From: Actinoplanes sp. DH11
GTDB taxonomy: Bacteria; Actinomycetota; Actinomycetes; Mycobacteriales; Micromonosporaceae
Assembly: GCF_020873875.1 (NCBI RefSeq)
Contig: NZ_JAHWGU010000018.1
Coordinates: forward strand, 118,497 to 182,496
Reading direction: 5' to 3'
DNA: 64,000 nucleotides
The notes under the pieces were generated by a model. That model had not been told where the DNA came from and did no database searches. It saw only the letters and a list, made by a program, of their open reading frames with translations. The position numbers were made by a program, and so were the translations under genes. Positions 1-7,356 of the stretch are shown here, piece by piece. The number at the start of each line of letters is the position of its first letter. The stretch's first letter is position 1.

Positions 1-255
1 GGCCGGGTTGATCAGGTCCTCGACCTCGGTCCGGGCGGCGGCCTCGCAGAGCACCTGCTCGTACGCGTGGCGCAGCTGCATCGGGTCGTCGAGGTCGTAG
101 CGGCGGGTGCTGGCGTGCCCGTGGGCCATGTGATGCGGCACCTCGAGCACGCCGAAGCTGTGCCCGTGCAGGTTGTCGATCCGGTCAGGGACTGCGGGGG
201 CCCGGCTGGCGGCGCTGCGGTTCTTGCGGCCGTCACGGGCGGCGACGTACGACAT
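1..255 (-). CDS. Hypothetical protein, 5' part only (runs off left edge)
   Basis: Eighty-five codons are visible from ATG at 255 before the gene leaves the window. The protein begins MSYVAARDGR, has a basic N-terminus, then a His-rich stretch (VPHHMAHGHA) and an apparently folded segment around DDPMQLRHAYEQVL. There is no signal peptide or membrane segment in the visible part. The ribosome binding site is weak (AGGG). I do not recognise the family. It is divergent from the tetracycline-resistance gene, so the roughly 110 bp between them must hold both promoters. Codon use is like its neighbours, which supports a real gene. Confidence 0.6.
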   Translation of the reverse strand, partial: MSYVAARDGRKNRSAASRAPAVPDRIDNLHGHSFGVLEVPHHMAHGHASTRRYDLDDPMQLRHAYEQVLCEAAARTEVEDLINPA

Positions 256-366
256 GCCCTGAGGCTAGGCCGGTCGGCAGCCGCGTTCCGGGTAAATCGA
301 TGGCGTGGCTTCCGCCGGCCGTGCCAGGGTGGGAGACGTCCCTGACGCGACTACGAGGAGTCACCA

Positions 367-459
367 ATGCGAGCAGCTTCCACGCTCCGGACCCTGACCC
401 GTCCCACCGTGGAGTTGCGCTTTGGCATTGTTGAACCTCGGCATCGTCGCCCATGTTGA
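367..459 (+). CDS. 30-aa leader ORF overlapping the ribosomal-protection gene
   Basis: An ATG at 367 follows a near-consensus ribosome binding site (GAGGAG, 355-360, six bases before the ATG). It opens a 30-codon frame (starts MRAASTLRTL, rich in Arg and Thr, ends in PC then TGA at 457-459). It is in a different frame from the downstream GTPase and its last 38 bases overlap that gene's start. The downstream start itself (TTG at 422) lacks a good ribosome binding site. Known tet(M) genes carry a 28-codon leader peptide used for attenuation. By analogy this could be a translation-sensing leader or a translational-coupling device; this function is inference. It could also be the product of a misassigned start, but the GTPase frame cannot use this ATG. 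Confidence 0.55.
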   Translation: MRAASTLRTLTRPTVELRFGIVEPRHRRPC

Positions 460-2377
460 CGCCGGCAAGACCAGTCTGACCGAACGCCTGCTCCACGAGA
501 CCGGGGCGGTGGGCGAGCCGGGGAGCGTCGACGCCGGCACCACCCGGACCGACTCGATGGAACTGGAACGCCGCCGGGGCATCACCATCCGGGCGGCCGT
601 CACCTCGATCGCGCTGGGTGACCTGACCGTCAACCTGGTGGACACCCCGGGCCACCCCGACTTCATCGCGGAGGTCGAGCGTTCGCTCTCCGTGCTGGAC
701 GCCGCCGTCCTGGTGGTCTCCGGGGTCGAGGGCGTTCAGCCGCAGACCGTGGCCATCTGGCGGGCGCTGCGCCGGATCGGCATCCCCACCGTGATCTTCG
801 TGAACAAGGTGGACCGCCGGGGCGCCGATGTGGACCGGGTGGTCGATCAGGTGCGCCGGCGGCTCGCGGCGTGCCCGGTCGTGCTCACCACGGCCACCGG
901 CCAGGGCGGCCGGGACGCCCGGGTGCGTGCCGTCCCGCTGGACGCCGAACCGGTCGTCGCGGCCGTGGCCGAGGTGGACGACGCGCTGGCCGGGCGCTGG
1001 CTGACCGGCGCGCCGGTCCGGGCCCGCGACACCCGGCGCGCGATCCGCCGGGCGGTGCGCCGCGGCGGGATCACCCCGGTGGCGTGCGGCTCGGCGATCA
1101 CCGGTGCCGGTGTGCCGGAACTGTGCGGCATCCTGATCGACCTGCTGCCCCGCGGTGACCGGCGGGACGGGCCGCTCGCCGGCACCGTCTTCGCCGTCGA
1201 CCGCGACGATCGTGGCCGGCGGGCCTGGCTGCGGTTGTGGTCCGGGGAGCTCCGGGTCCGTGACCGGGTGCCGGTCGCGGGGTCCCGGCCACGGGCGGTC
1301 ACCCACATCGCCGTCAGCGAACCGGACGGCGTCGTGGTGCGCCCGTCGGTGTCCGCCGGCCAGATCGCGGCCGTCCGCGGCCTGCCGGCCCGGATCGGCG
1401 AGCACGTCGGCGACCCGCCGCGCCGGCACCTCTACCGGTTCCCGCCGCCGACCCGGCAGGCCCTCGTCGAGCCGGTCGACCCGGCTCAGCGCCTGGCCAT
1501 GTACGCCGGCCTCGCCGAACTCGCCGACGAGGACCCGCTCGTCGACCTGAGGCTCGACGAGAACCAGGCGGAGGCGGTGATCCGGTTGCACGGCGAGGTG
1601 CAGAAAGAGGTGATCGCCGCGCTGCTGGAGGAGCGGTACGGCGTCCGGGTGCGGTTCTCCGGCACGCTGACGGCCTGCATCGAGCGGGTGGCCGGCGCCG
1701 GGGCCGCACAGGACCGGATCAAGGAGCGCGGCAACCCGTACCTCGCCGGGGTCGGGTTGCGCGTCGAGGCCGCCCCGGCCGGGCACGGCGTCGAGTTCCG
1801 GCCCGGCATCGAACCGGGCCGGCTGCCGCCGGCGTTCGTCGCGGCCACCGAGGAGGGGGTCCGGGCCGCGCTGTGCCAGGGCTTGCACGGCTGGCCGGTC
1901 ACCGACTGCGTGGTGAGCATGACGTCCTCGCAGTACGCGCCGCGGCAGAGCAAGCCGCACCAGAAGTTCGACAAGTCGATCTCCAGTGTGGCCGCCGACT
2001 TCCGGCACCTCGCCCCCGTGGTGGTGACCGCGGCGCTGCGCCGGGCCGGCACCCGGGTGTGCCAGCCGATCGAACGGTTCGACGTCAACCTGCCGCACGC
2101 GAGCGCCGACGCGGTGACGGCCCTGCTCGGCCGGCTCGGCGCGGTCGTCGACGACATGTCCGGCAGCGGCGGGTACCTGGAGATCAGCGGCACGCTGCCG
2201 TCGGCGCGGGTGCCCCGGGTGGTCGCGGCCCTGCCCGACCTCACCGGTGGCGAGGCGGTGCTGACGGCGCACTTCGACCACTACGCGCCCGTTGTCGGGG
2301 AGGACCCGCCGGTGCTGCCGCGTCGCGGACCCGACCCGGCCGACCGGGACGGGTGGTTCCGCGCGGTGCCGCGGTAG
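422..2377 (+). CDS. otrA: Tetracycline resistance ribosomal-protection GTPase (OtrA/TetM type)
   Basis: A 651-aa EF-G-like protein. Family members bind the tetracycline-blocked ribosome and release the drug using GTP. The GTPase motifs are intact: AHVDAGKT (about residue 9), RGITI (about 54), DTPGH (about 73) and NKVD (about 127). The C-terminal EF-G domains end with the conserved QYAPRQSKPHQKFDKS region typical of OtrA/TetM, and the length matches the usual 640-660 aa. The TTG at 422 aligns with the usual N-terminus (two or three residues before LNLGI) but has a poor ribosome binding site, so translation may depend on the upstream leader ORF. Members in actinomycetes can be self-resistance or intrinsic-resistance genes; no tetracycline biosynthesis genes are visible here, so intrinsic resistance is the simpler reading. 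Confidence 0.88.
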   Translation: MALLNLGIVAHVDAGKTSLTERLLHETGAVGEPGSVDAGTTRTDSMELERRRGITIRAAVTSIALGDLTVNLVDTPGHPDFIAEVERSLSVLDAAVLVVSGVEGVQPQTVAIWRALRRIGIPTVIFVNKVDRRGADVDRVVDQVRRRLAACPVVLTTATGQGGRDARVRAVPLDAEPVVAAVAEVDDALAGRWLTGAPVRARDTRRAIRRAVRRGGITPVACGSAITGAGVPELCGILIDLLPRGDRRDGPLAGTVFAVDRDDRGRRAWLRLWSGELRVRDRVPVAGSRPRAVTHIAVSEPDGVVVRPSVSAGQIAAVRGLPARIGEHVGDPPRRHLYRFPPPTRQALVEPVDPAQRLAMYAGLAELADEDPLVDLRLDENQAEAVIRLHGEVQKEVIAALLEERYGVRVRFSGTLTACIERVAGAGAAQDRIKERGNPYLAGVGLRVEAAPAGHGVEFRPGIEPGRLPPAFVAATEEGVRAALCQGLHGWPVTDCVVSMTSSQYAPRQSKPHQKFDKSISSVAADFRHLAPVVVTAALRRAGTRVCQPIERFDVNLPHASADAVTALLGRLGAVVDDMSGSGGYLEISGTLPSARVPRVVAALPDLTGGEAVLTAHFDHYAPVVGEDPPVLPRRGPDPADRDGWFRAVPR

Positions 2378-2378
2378 G

Positions 2379-2648
2379 TCAGGACGCGTACCGCTTCTCC
2401 GCGCGGGCCCGTGCCTTCGCCGCCTCCACCTCGCGGTCCTTGGGTGGCGAGTTCGTCACCAGCCCGTCCAGGAGCTCTGCGGTCGCGGCCACCACGGCCG
2501 CGACCGCCCGGTCGAAGACTTCCTGGTTGGCCTGCGACGGCCGGGTGGTTCCGGCGATCTTGCGGACGTACTGCAGCGCCGCGGCGTGGACCTCGTCCGG
2601 TGTAGCGGGCGGCTCGAAGTTGTGCAATTGGTGAATGCTCCGGCACAC
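2379..2648 (-). CDS. DUF2277 family protein
   Basis: A small 89-aa protein starting MCRSIHQLHNFEPPAT, the hallmark of the DUF2277 family (conserved MCR-N/S-I start, FxPPAT, ALQYVRK, then a helical tail). Its function is unknown. It starts at GTG 2648 behind GGAGG. It is convergent with the ribosomal-protection gene with one base between the stops, and divergent from the diguanylate cyclase. The C-terminus is rich in Lys, Arg and Glu. No regulatory partner is evident. Confidence 0.85.
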   Translation of the reverse strand: MCRSIHQLHNFEPPATPDEVHAAALQYVRKIAGTTRPSQANQEVFDRAVAAVVAATAELLDGLVTNSPPKDREVEAAKARARAEKRYAS

Positions 2649-2741
2649 GGTGTGTTCCTCCCAGGTCGCGGGGGCTGATCAGAGACCAGCATCCATGTCA
2701 TACTCGGCCCTCCGGCGGATCTCCACCACCACGGGGTCAGC

Positions 2742-4202
2742 ATGCGACTGCGCACCGCACTGCTGGCGAGTCTCGGGCTCGCCACGGCCGTGCAGCTCAC
2801 CCATCCCGTCCTGCCGGAGGCGGCCGGATACGCCCTCTCCGACGTCATCATCGCGCTGGCCAGTGGGTACGCGGCGGTCAATTACCGGCGCCGGGCCCGG
2901 GACACCGCCAACGCGCCGCGCATCCGGCTCGCTTTCGGGCTGGGCGCGTCGGCCGGCGCCGCCTGGTCCGCCTCGAACGTGCTGTTCCTGCTCGGCGTCC
3001 TCGGCGTGTCCTGGGTCGCGGCCCCGGCCGTCGTGCTGTCCACGGTGGCCGCGGTCCTCGTACCCCTTGCCATGGTCCTGGCCGGTCCGCGCCTGCGCGG
3101 CATCGCCGCCGCCCGCCAGCTGATCGATGTGGCCGCGGTGTCCGGCGCCTTCTTCGCCCTGGTCCGCGCGTTCGCGCCGGTGGGCGCGGGGCAGAGCGCC
3201 TTCACCGGGTACGCGATGACGATCGTCGTGGTCCTCGGCTGCGGTGCCGCCGTCGCGCTCGTCACCCTGGCCACCTCCGAGCCCGGCCGCGGCGTGAGCG
3301 CCCAGCAGCTGCTGGCGTTCGCCGCGCTGGTGCAGGCGATCACCTTGCTGATCTCGATGCGCAACAGCGTCGCCGGCCAGGCGTGGTGGGCCGACGGGGT
3401 GGGCGGCGGTTACGTGCTCGGCGCCCTCGTGATGGCCGTGTCCAGCCGGCTCGCGGTCTCCCGGCCCGGCGTCGACGGCGTGGAACGGCTCGTCTTCAGC
3501 CCGTGGGCGCTGCTGCCCTACGTCCCGGTCGCCACCGCGGTCGGTGTCGCCGCGGCCCGCCAGCTGACCGACGGCGAACTGCCGCCGGTCCTGGTCTGGC
3601 TGCTGCTGAGCAGTTTCTCGCTGGTGCTGCTGCGCCAGTTCCTCACCCTCGTGACGGTCGGCCGGCTCACCGTGACGCTGGAGGAGCAGCGGACCGCGCT
3701 GGCCTACCAGGCCCATCACGACCCGCTCACCGGTCTGCTGAACCGGGCGGCCTTCGACAGCCGGGCCGCCGCGCTCCTCACCGCCGGCTACCTGGAGGCC
3801 TGCGCGATAGTCATCGACCTGGACGGTTTCAAACCGGTGAACGACACGCTCGGGCACGCGGCCGGCGACGAGGTGCTGGTCACCGTCGCGCACCGGCTCA
3901 CCGCCGAACTGCGCGGCACCGACCTGGTCTGCCGCTGCGGCGGCGACGAGTTCGCCGTCCTGATGATCGACGCGGGCCCGCGCGCCGGGGTCGTCGCCGG
4001 CCGGCTGCTGCGCCGGATCTCCCAACCCATGGTCGTCCAGGGACGCCCGGTGAAGGTGGGCGGCAGCGTCGGCGTCGCGGTGACCCGGCGTGGCGAACGG
4101 GTCGGGGTGAGCGCGCTGCTGCGGCAGGCGGACACCGCGATGTACGCGGCCAAGGCCGCCGGCAAGGGCACGATCCGCCGGTACGCGTCGGCGACCGCGT
4201 AA
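2742..4202 (+). CDS. Membrane-bound diguanylate cyclase (GGDEF)
   Basis: A 486-aa protein with an N-terminal half made of about eight hydrophobic segments (residues 1-310), then a GGDEF domain (about 325-480). The domain has DPLTGLLNR, the IDLDGFKPVND metal and substrate region, and an intact CGGDEF active site near residue 400. An inhibition site RGTD lies exactly five residues before GGDEF, so product inhibition by cyclic di-GMP is expected. There is no EAL domain. It should make cyclic di-GMP at the membrane in response to an unknown signal sensed by the membrane half. The start has a weak ribosome binding site. DUF1992 follows nine bases later. Confidence 0.9.
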   Translation: MRLRTALLASLGLATAVQLTHPVLPEAAGYALSDVIIALASGYAAVNYRRRARDTANAPRIRLAFGLGASAGAAWSASNVLFLLGVLGVSWVAAPAVVLSTVAAVLVPLAMVLAGPRLRGIAAARQLIDVAAVSGAFFALVRAFAPVGAGQSAFTGYAMTIVVVLGCGAAVALVTLATSEPGRGVSAQQLLAFAALVQAITLLISMRNSVAGQAWWADGVGGGYVLGALVMAVSSRLAVSRPGVDGVERLVFSPWALLPYVPVATAVGVAAARQLTDGELPPVLVWLLLSSFSLVLLRQFLTLVTVGRLTVTLEEQRTALAYQAHHDPLTGLLNRAAFDSRAAALLTAGYLEACAIVIDLDGFKPVNDTLGHAAGDEVLVTVAHRLTAELRGTDLVCRCGGDEFAVLMIDAGPRAGVVAGRLLRRISQPMVVQGRPVKVGGSVGVAVTRRGERVGVSALLRQADTAMYAAKAAGKGTIRRYASATA

Positions 4203-4211
4203 AATTGGCGC

Positions 4212-4604
4212 ATGGTGCACTGGTACGAGTCGTCGATCGACCGGCAGCTGCGCGAGGCCGCAGAACGCGGCGAGTTCGAGGGCCTGCCCGGCCTGGGGCA
4301 GCCGCTCCCCGGTCACGGCGAGGAGTACGACGAGGACTGGTGGGTCAAGGACTGGCTGCGCCGGGAGGACGGCGGCGCGGCGGTGATCCCGGCCAGTCTC
4401 GCGGTGCGGCGAGCCGCCGAGGACCTGCCCGAGGTGGTCGACCGGCTCGCGGCCGAGGCCCTGGTCCGCCAGCACGTCGCCGAGCTCAACGAACGCATCG
4501 ACAGGTGCCGCCGCGGCCTGGTCGACGGCCCGCCGGTGGTGCTGCCCCCGTTCGACGCGGACGCGGTGGTGGCCGCCTGGCGAGCCCGCCGCGCGGCCCG
4601 ATGA
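4212..4604 (+). CDS. DUF1992 family protein
   Basis: A 130-aa soluble protein with the DUF1992 signature: WYESSIDRQLREAAERGEF near the start, then GLPGLGQPL and the DDWWVKDWLRRE-like segment. Family members resemble the conserved region of eukaryotic DNAJC28; the biochemical role is unknown. The sequence TAAAAT (4200-4205) ends seven bases before the ATG and there is no ribosome binding site, so a leaderless transcript is possible in addition to read-through from the diguanylate cyclase. It is convergent with the DUF6114 gene. Confidence 0.85.
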   Translation: MVHWYESSIDRQLREAAERGEFEGLPGLGQPLPGHGEEYDEDWWVKDWLRREDGGAAVIPASLAVRRAAEDLPEVVDRLAAEALVRQHVAELNERIDRCRRGLVDGPPVVLPPFDADAVVAAWRARRAAR

Positions 4605-4619
4605 CGGCCGAGCGACGGC

Positions 4620-6323
4620 TCACGATTCGGTGATGTCCAGCGGCTCCGCGGTCAGCACGTCGCACCGGACGTAGGCCAAATCGATCGTCACGTCGGTGAA
4701 CCAGAGGATCGGCAGTGTCAGCGGCGGCGGCTGCTCCGGGGTGAAGGTCACCGGGATCAGCCCGAACAGCTTGCCGGTGAACCGGGGTGAGTAGAACTCG
4801 ACGTTCCCGTCGATGATCAGCTCACCGCTCTCGATGAGCGTGGTGTGCCCGCCCGGCTCGTCGATCGCCAGGCTGAACGGCTTGTTCACCGCCTTGTCCA
4901 TCAGGAACTTCAGCGACCGGATCGGCCCGTTCGCGGTGGGTACCTCGGCCACCCCTTCGTAGGTGGAGCCGTACATCGTCAGCGACTTGGTCTTCATCAG
5001 CCCGGGCCGGACGCCGGCTTGCGGGATGCCGCCGTCCTCGGCGAGCAGGCCCTCCTGCCGGGCGCCGAGGCAGGGAATCTCTTCCGGGCTCGGCTCGATT
5101 TTCGGGCCGGTGCTCGGCCCGCCGGGCTTCTCCGACGTGCCGGTGCTCGGCCCGCCGACCGGCTTTTCCGACGTGCCGGTGCTCGGCCCGTCGCCCGGTT
5201 TCTCCGGCGCGCCCGGGGTGCGGCTCGGCGTGCCCGGTCCGGGGCGCGACGCGGCAGGGGCGGAGGGGGACGCCGAAGGCGAAGCGGATCGGGAGGCGGA
5301 CGGTACGGGCGACGCCGACGGCTCCTCCGGGTCAAAGATGTCGTTGATGCCGTCCTCGATGCCCTCGATGACGTCGCCGATCCCGTCCAGGATCGGGAAG
5401 CCGGTGCCCTCGTCCTCCTTCGAGTCCTCCCTTGCGTCCTCCTCCGCGTCCGGCGCCGATCCCGCGCGTGGCGACGCCGGGCTCGGCTGCCGGGCCCGCG
5501 CCGAGGTGCTGGCCGTGGTCCCGGCTCCGGGCCGGGCGGAGGATCCGGACGCGGTGGCCTTGGGCGATTGAGAGGTTTTGGGGGCTTTTGACGATGCTGA
5601 TGCGGAAGCCGCCGGTGCGGTTGCCGTGACCGAGGGCAGTCCCTCCGGGCACTCCGGCGCCGCGCCGGCCGGGCGGTCACCGGTCGCCACGAGCACGCCG
5701 GCCAGCATCAGCGACGGCACCAGGACCAGCGTCCGGCGATGCGGCGGCCGCCACTTCGGGTAACGGCCGAGGCCCGGGACGATCGTCGCGTCGCTGACCA
5801 CCGGAATCTCCGCGGTGGGCGGCCCGCTGTCCGGCACCGGCTTCCCGGGCCCGTCCGGCACCGGCTTCCCGGGCCCGTCCGGCACCGGCTTCCCGGGCCC
5901 GTCCGGCACCGGCTCGCCCGGCGGCGGGGCGGCGGCGGTGAGCGGGCCGGGGGAGCCGGTGGCGGGGCGTGGTGGGGTCCAGGCGATGGCGAGCGCGCCG
6001 CCGACGATGCCGAGCAGCATGCCGGCGAACCAGCCGCCGAGGTTGAGGCCGATGAAGGAGTAGAGGGCGGTGAGCGTGCCGACGACGCCGTAGAAGACGC
6101 GCTGTGCCGGGGTGAACCAGGTCAGGGCGCCGCTGGTCAGCATCAGCACCGGCAGCAGATAGGAAAGGAAGCCCTGCGGGCCGATGTGGATCTCGATGTT
6201 GTCCAGTGCCATGTTGGCGCTGAGGAACATCTCCAGTCCCGACAGCACCAGGAACAGGCCGCCCCAGAACGGCCGCCCGCGCCGCCACCGCCGGAACCTG
6301 CCCCAGAAGCTCTCCGTCGCCAC
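4620..6323 (-). CDS. DUF6114 membrane protein with long Pro/Ser/Thr-rich repeat region
   Basis: About 567 aa. Residues 1-120 are a DUF6114 domain with four hydrophobic segments (FWGGLFLVLSGLEMF, then IEIHIGPQGFL). Next comes a linker of KPVPDGPG repeats, one more hydrophobic segment (about 190-210), a 200-residue low-complexity part with TSEKP/GPSTG repeats, and a C-terminal globular region (about 420-567) that resembles the extracellular beta-rich fold of DUF6230 partners. I chose the GTG at 6323 because GGAGG sits five bases before it; a GTG at 6335 is also in frame. The DUF6230 gene lies upstream on the same strand, and this pair is a recurrent actinomycete arrangement. The function is unknown; an envelope role is inferred. 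Confidence 0.75.
   Translation of the reverse strand: MATESFWGRFRRWRRGRPFWGGLFLVLSGLEMFLSANMALDNIEIHIGPQGFLSYLLPVLMLTSGALTWFTPAQRVFYGVVGTLTALYSFIGLNLGGWFAGMLLGIVGGALAIAWTPPRPATGSPGPLTAAAPPPGEPVPDGPGKPVPDGPGKPVPDGPGKPVPDSGPPTAEIPVVSDATIVPGLGRYPKWRPPHRRTLVLVPSLMLAGVLVATGDRPAGAAPECPEGLPSVTATAPAASASASSKAPKTSQSPKATASGSSARPGAGTTASTSARARQPSPASPRAGSAPDAEEDAREDSKEDEGTGFPILDGIGDVIEGIEDGINDIFDPEEPSASPVPSASRSASPSASPSAPAASRPGPGTPSRTPGAPEKPGDGPSTGTSEKPVGGPSTGTSEKPGGPSTGPKIEPSPEEIPCLGARQEGLLAEDGGIPQAGVRPGLMKTKSLTMYGSTYEGVAEVPTANGPIRSLKFLMDKAVNKPFSLAIDEPGGHTTLIESGELIIDGNVEFYSPRFTGKLFGLIPVTFTPEQPPPLTLPILWFTDVTIDLAYVRCDVLTAEPLDITES
5830..5920. repeat. 24-bp tandem repeat inside the DUF6114 gene
   Basis: Three nearly perfect copies and one partial copy of a 24-bp unit start at 5830, 5854, 5878 and 5902. 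Because 24 is a multiple of three, the frame is kept, and each copy adds eight residues (GKPVPDGP). It lies in the linker between the membrane domain and the outer region, so copy number would change linker length without breaking the protein. Confidence 0.85.
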
Positions 6324-6390
6324 ACGTGCCTCCACTTGCTTCGCACAGGGGGAGGGCTCGCGGAAACGTGTCCGCGAGCCCGGGCTCAGA

Positions 6391-7008
6391 TCAATCCTCG
6401 TAGTAGCACTCGTGTTTGCCGCCGACGTGCAGCTCGAGGCTCATCCCGTTGAGCGTGAAGGTCGAGGCCGAGGTGTAGTACGCCTGCTGCCGCAGGTTGT
6501 GGATGGTGACGCTGGTGGCCTGCTGGCCGAAGGCGCCGGGAGCACCCTTCGCCTCGTCCTGGGCCGCGTCGAGGGTGCCGGCGTCCAGGCCGATCTGCAT
6601 GTTCTTGAACTCGGCGTCACCGCCGAGCTTCGACATGCCGATGAGCAGGTCGGTCGCCTTCACCGGGCGGGCAGGGTCGTCGCCGGCTTCGATCCGCAGG
6701 GTGACCGGCCCGACCGCCACCGATTGGCAGAGATCGTTCAGTGTGGCGCCCTCGATGCCGGACATCGCGGCCGGAACCGTGCCGTCCTTGGTCTCGAGCT
6801 CCCCGCTGTACTGGGTGAAGCCCTCGCCGACCAGCTTGCTGGCGGAGAGTTTGAACTGTTCACCGGCGATCACGAAGCTCGCGGCGAGTGCGCCGTTGGC
6901 CAGCGCGAGGACCAGGCCACCGGCGACGACCGCCGGTACGCCCACCGCCACGGCGAAGCGGCGCCAGTTGGTGCGCCCGTACGCCCCAGCGCTTTGCGCA
7001 TCCTTCAC
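6391..7008 (-). CDS. DUF6230 family exported protein
   Basis: A 205-aa protein with one N-terminal hydrophobic segment (about 20-42, ending GALAAS) that looks like a signal peptide or anchor. It is followed by a beta-rich domain of the DUF6230 family (FVIAGEQFKLSASKLVGEGF) and a C-terminus with KHECYYED. It starts at GTG 7008 behind AAGGAGG, an excellent ribosome binding site. DUF6114 lies 67 bp downstream on the same strand and is probably co-transcribed. Some Streptomyces homologues were labelled cholesterol esterase without good evidence; I would not use that name. The function is unknown. Confidence 0.8.
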   Translation of the reverse strand: MKDAQSAGAYGRTNWRRFAVAVGVPAVVAGGLVLALANGALAASFVIAGEQFKLSASKLVGEGFTQYSGELETKDGTVPAAMSGIEGATLNDLCQSVAVGPVTLRIEAGDDPARPVKATDLLIGMSKLGGDAEFKNMQIGLDAGTLDAAQDEAKGAPGAFGQQATSVTIHNLRQQAYYTSASTFTLNGMSLELHVGGKHECYYED

Positions 7009-7356
7009 GGAACCTCCTTGGGATGGCTTCCGGCCGCCCGACGGACAGCGAAGGCTGTCGATGCCGCAGCCGTAATGTGCCGGAAATGTTGCCGCTGTCG
7101 CGCAACGCCGACAAGGCCCCGCGCTACCAGCCGGTAACCCATCGCGCCTCGATCAACATGACCGTGTGTGACGCCTGCCACGCCGCTGTCCGATATTTCG
7201 GACAAAACCTTTGGCTGGGCCGAGTTACCCGTTACCCGGGGTACGCAAGGGCAGATTTGTTGCGATTCGATAACAAACAATCCCACCGATTGGCCTTAGG
7301 TAGGCGTACCGGGCTGCCGATCGGAAAGACATGAACGCCCGCGAGGAGCGCCGCCG
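7009..7356. other. Divergent intergenic region between DUF6230 and histidine kinase genes
   Basis: This 348-bp stretch holds no credible gene. It is more AT-rich than its surroundings in the right half and must carry the promoters of both divergent genes. It contains the perfect inverted repeat listed separately at 7187-7204, and a second, weaker one, TTTGTT (7256-7261) with AACAAA (7272-7277). Confidence 0.6.
7187..7204. promoter_or_regulatory. Candidate operator: inverted repeat TGTCCGA-N4-TCGGACA
   Basis: Seven-base perfect arms (7187-7193 and 7198-7204) flank TATT. The size and symmetry suit a dimeric regulator. It lies about 180 bp from the DUF6230 start and 155 bp from the kinase start. 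No regulator gene sits next to it, so the binding protein is unknown. Confidence 0.35.

Noticed and set aside
422..2377. Reading the GTPase as translation elongation factor EF-G
   Set aside because: The OtrA/TetM-type C-terminal region (QYAPRQSKPHQKF) and length fit ribosomal-protection proteins; no ribosomal or EF-Tu genes are adjacent.
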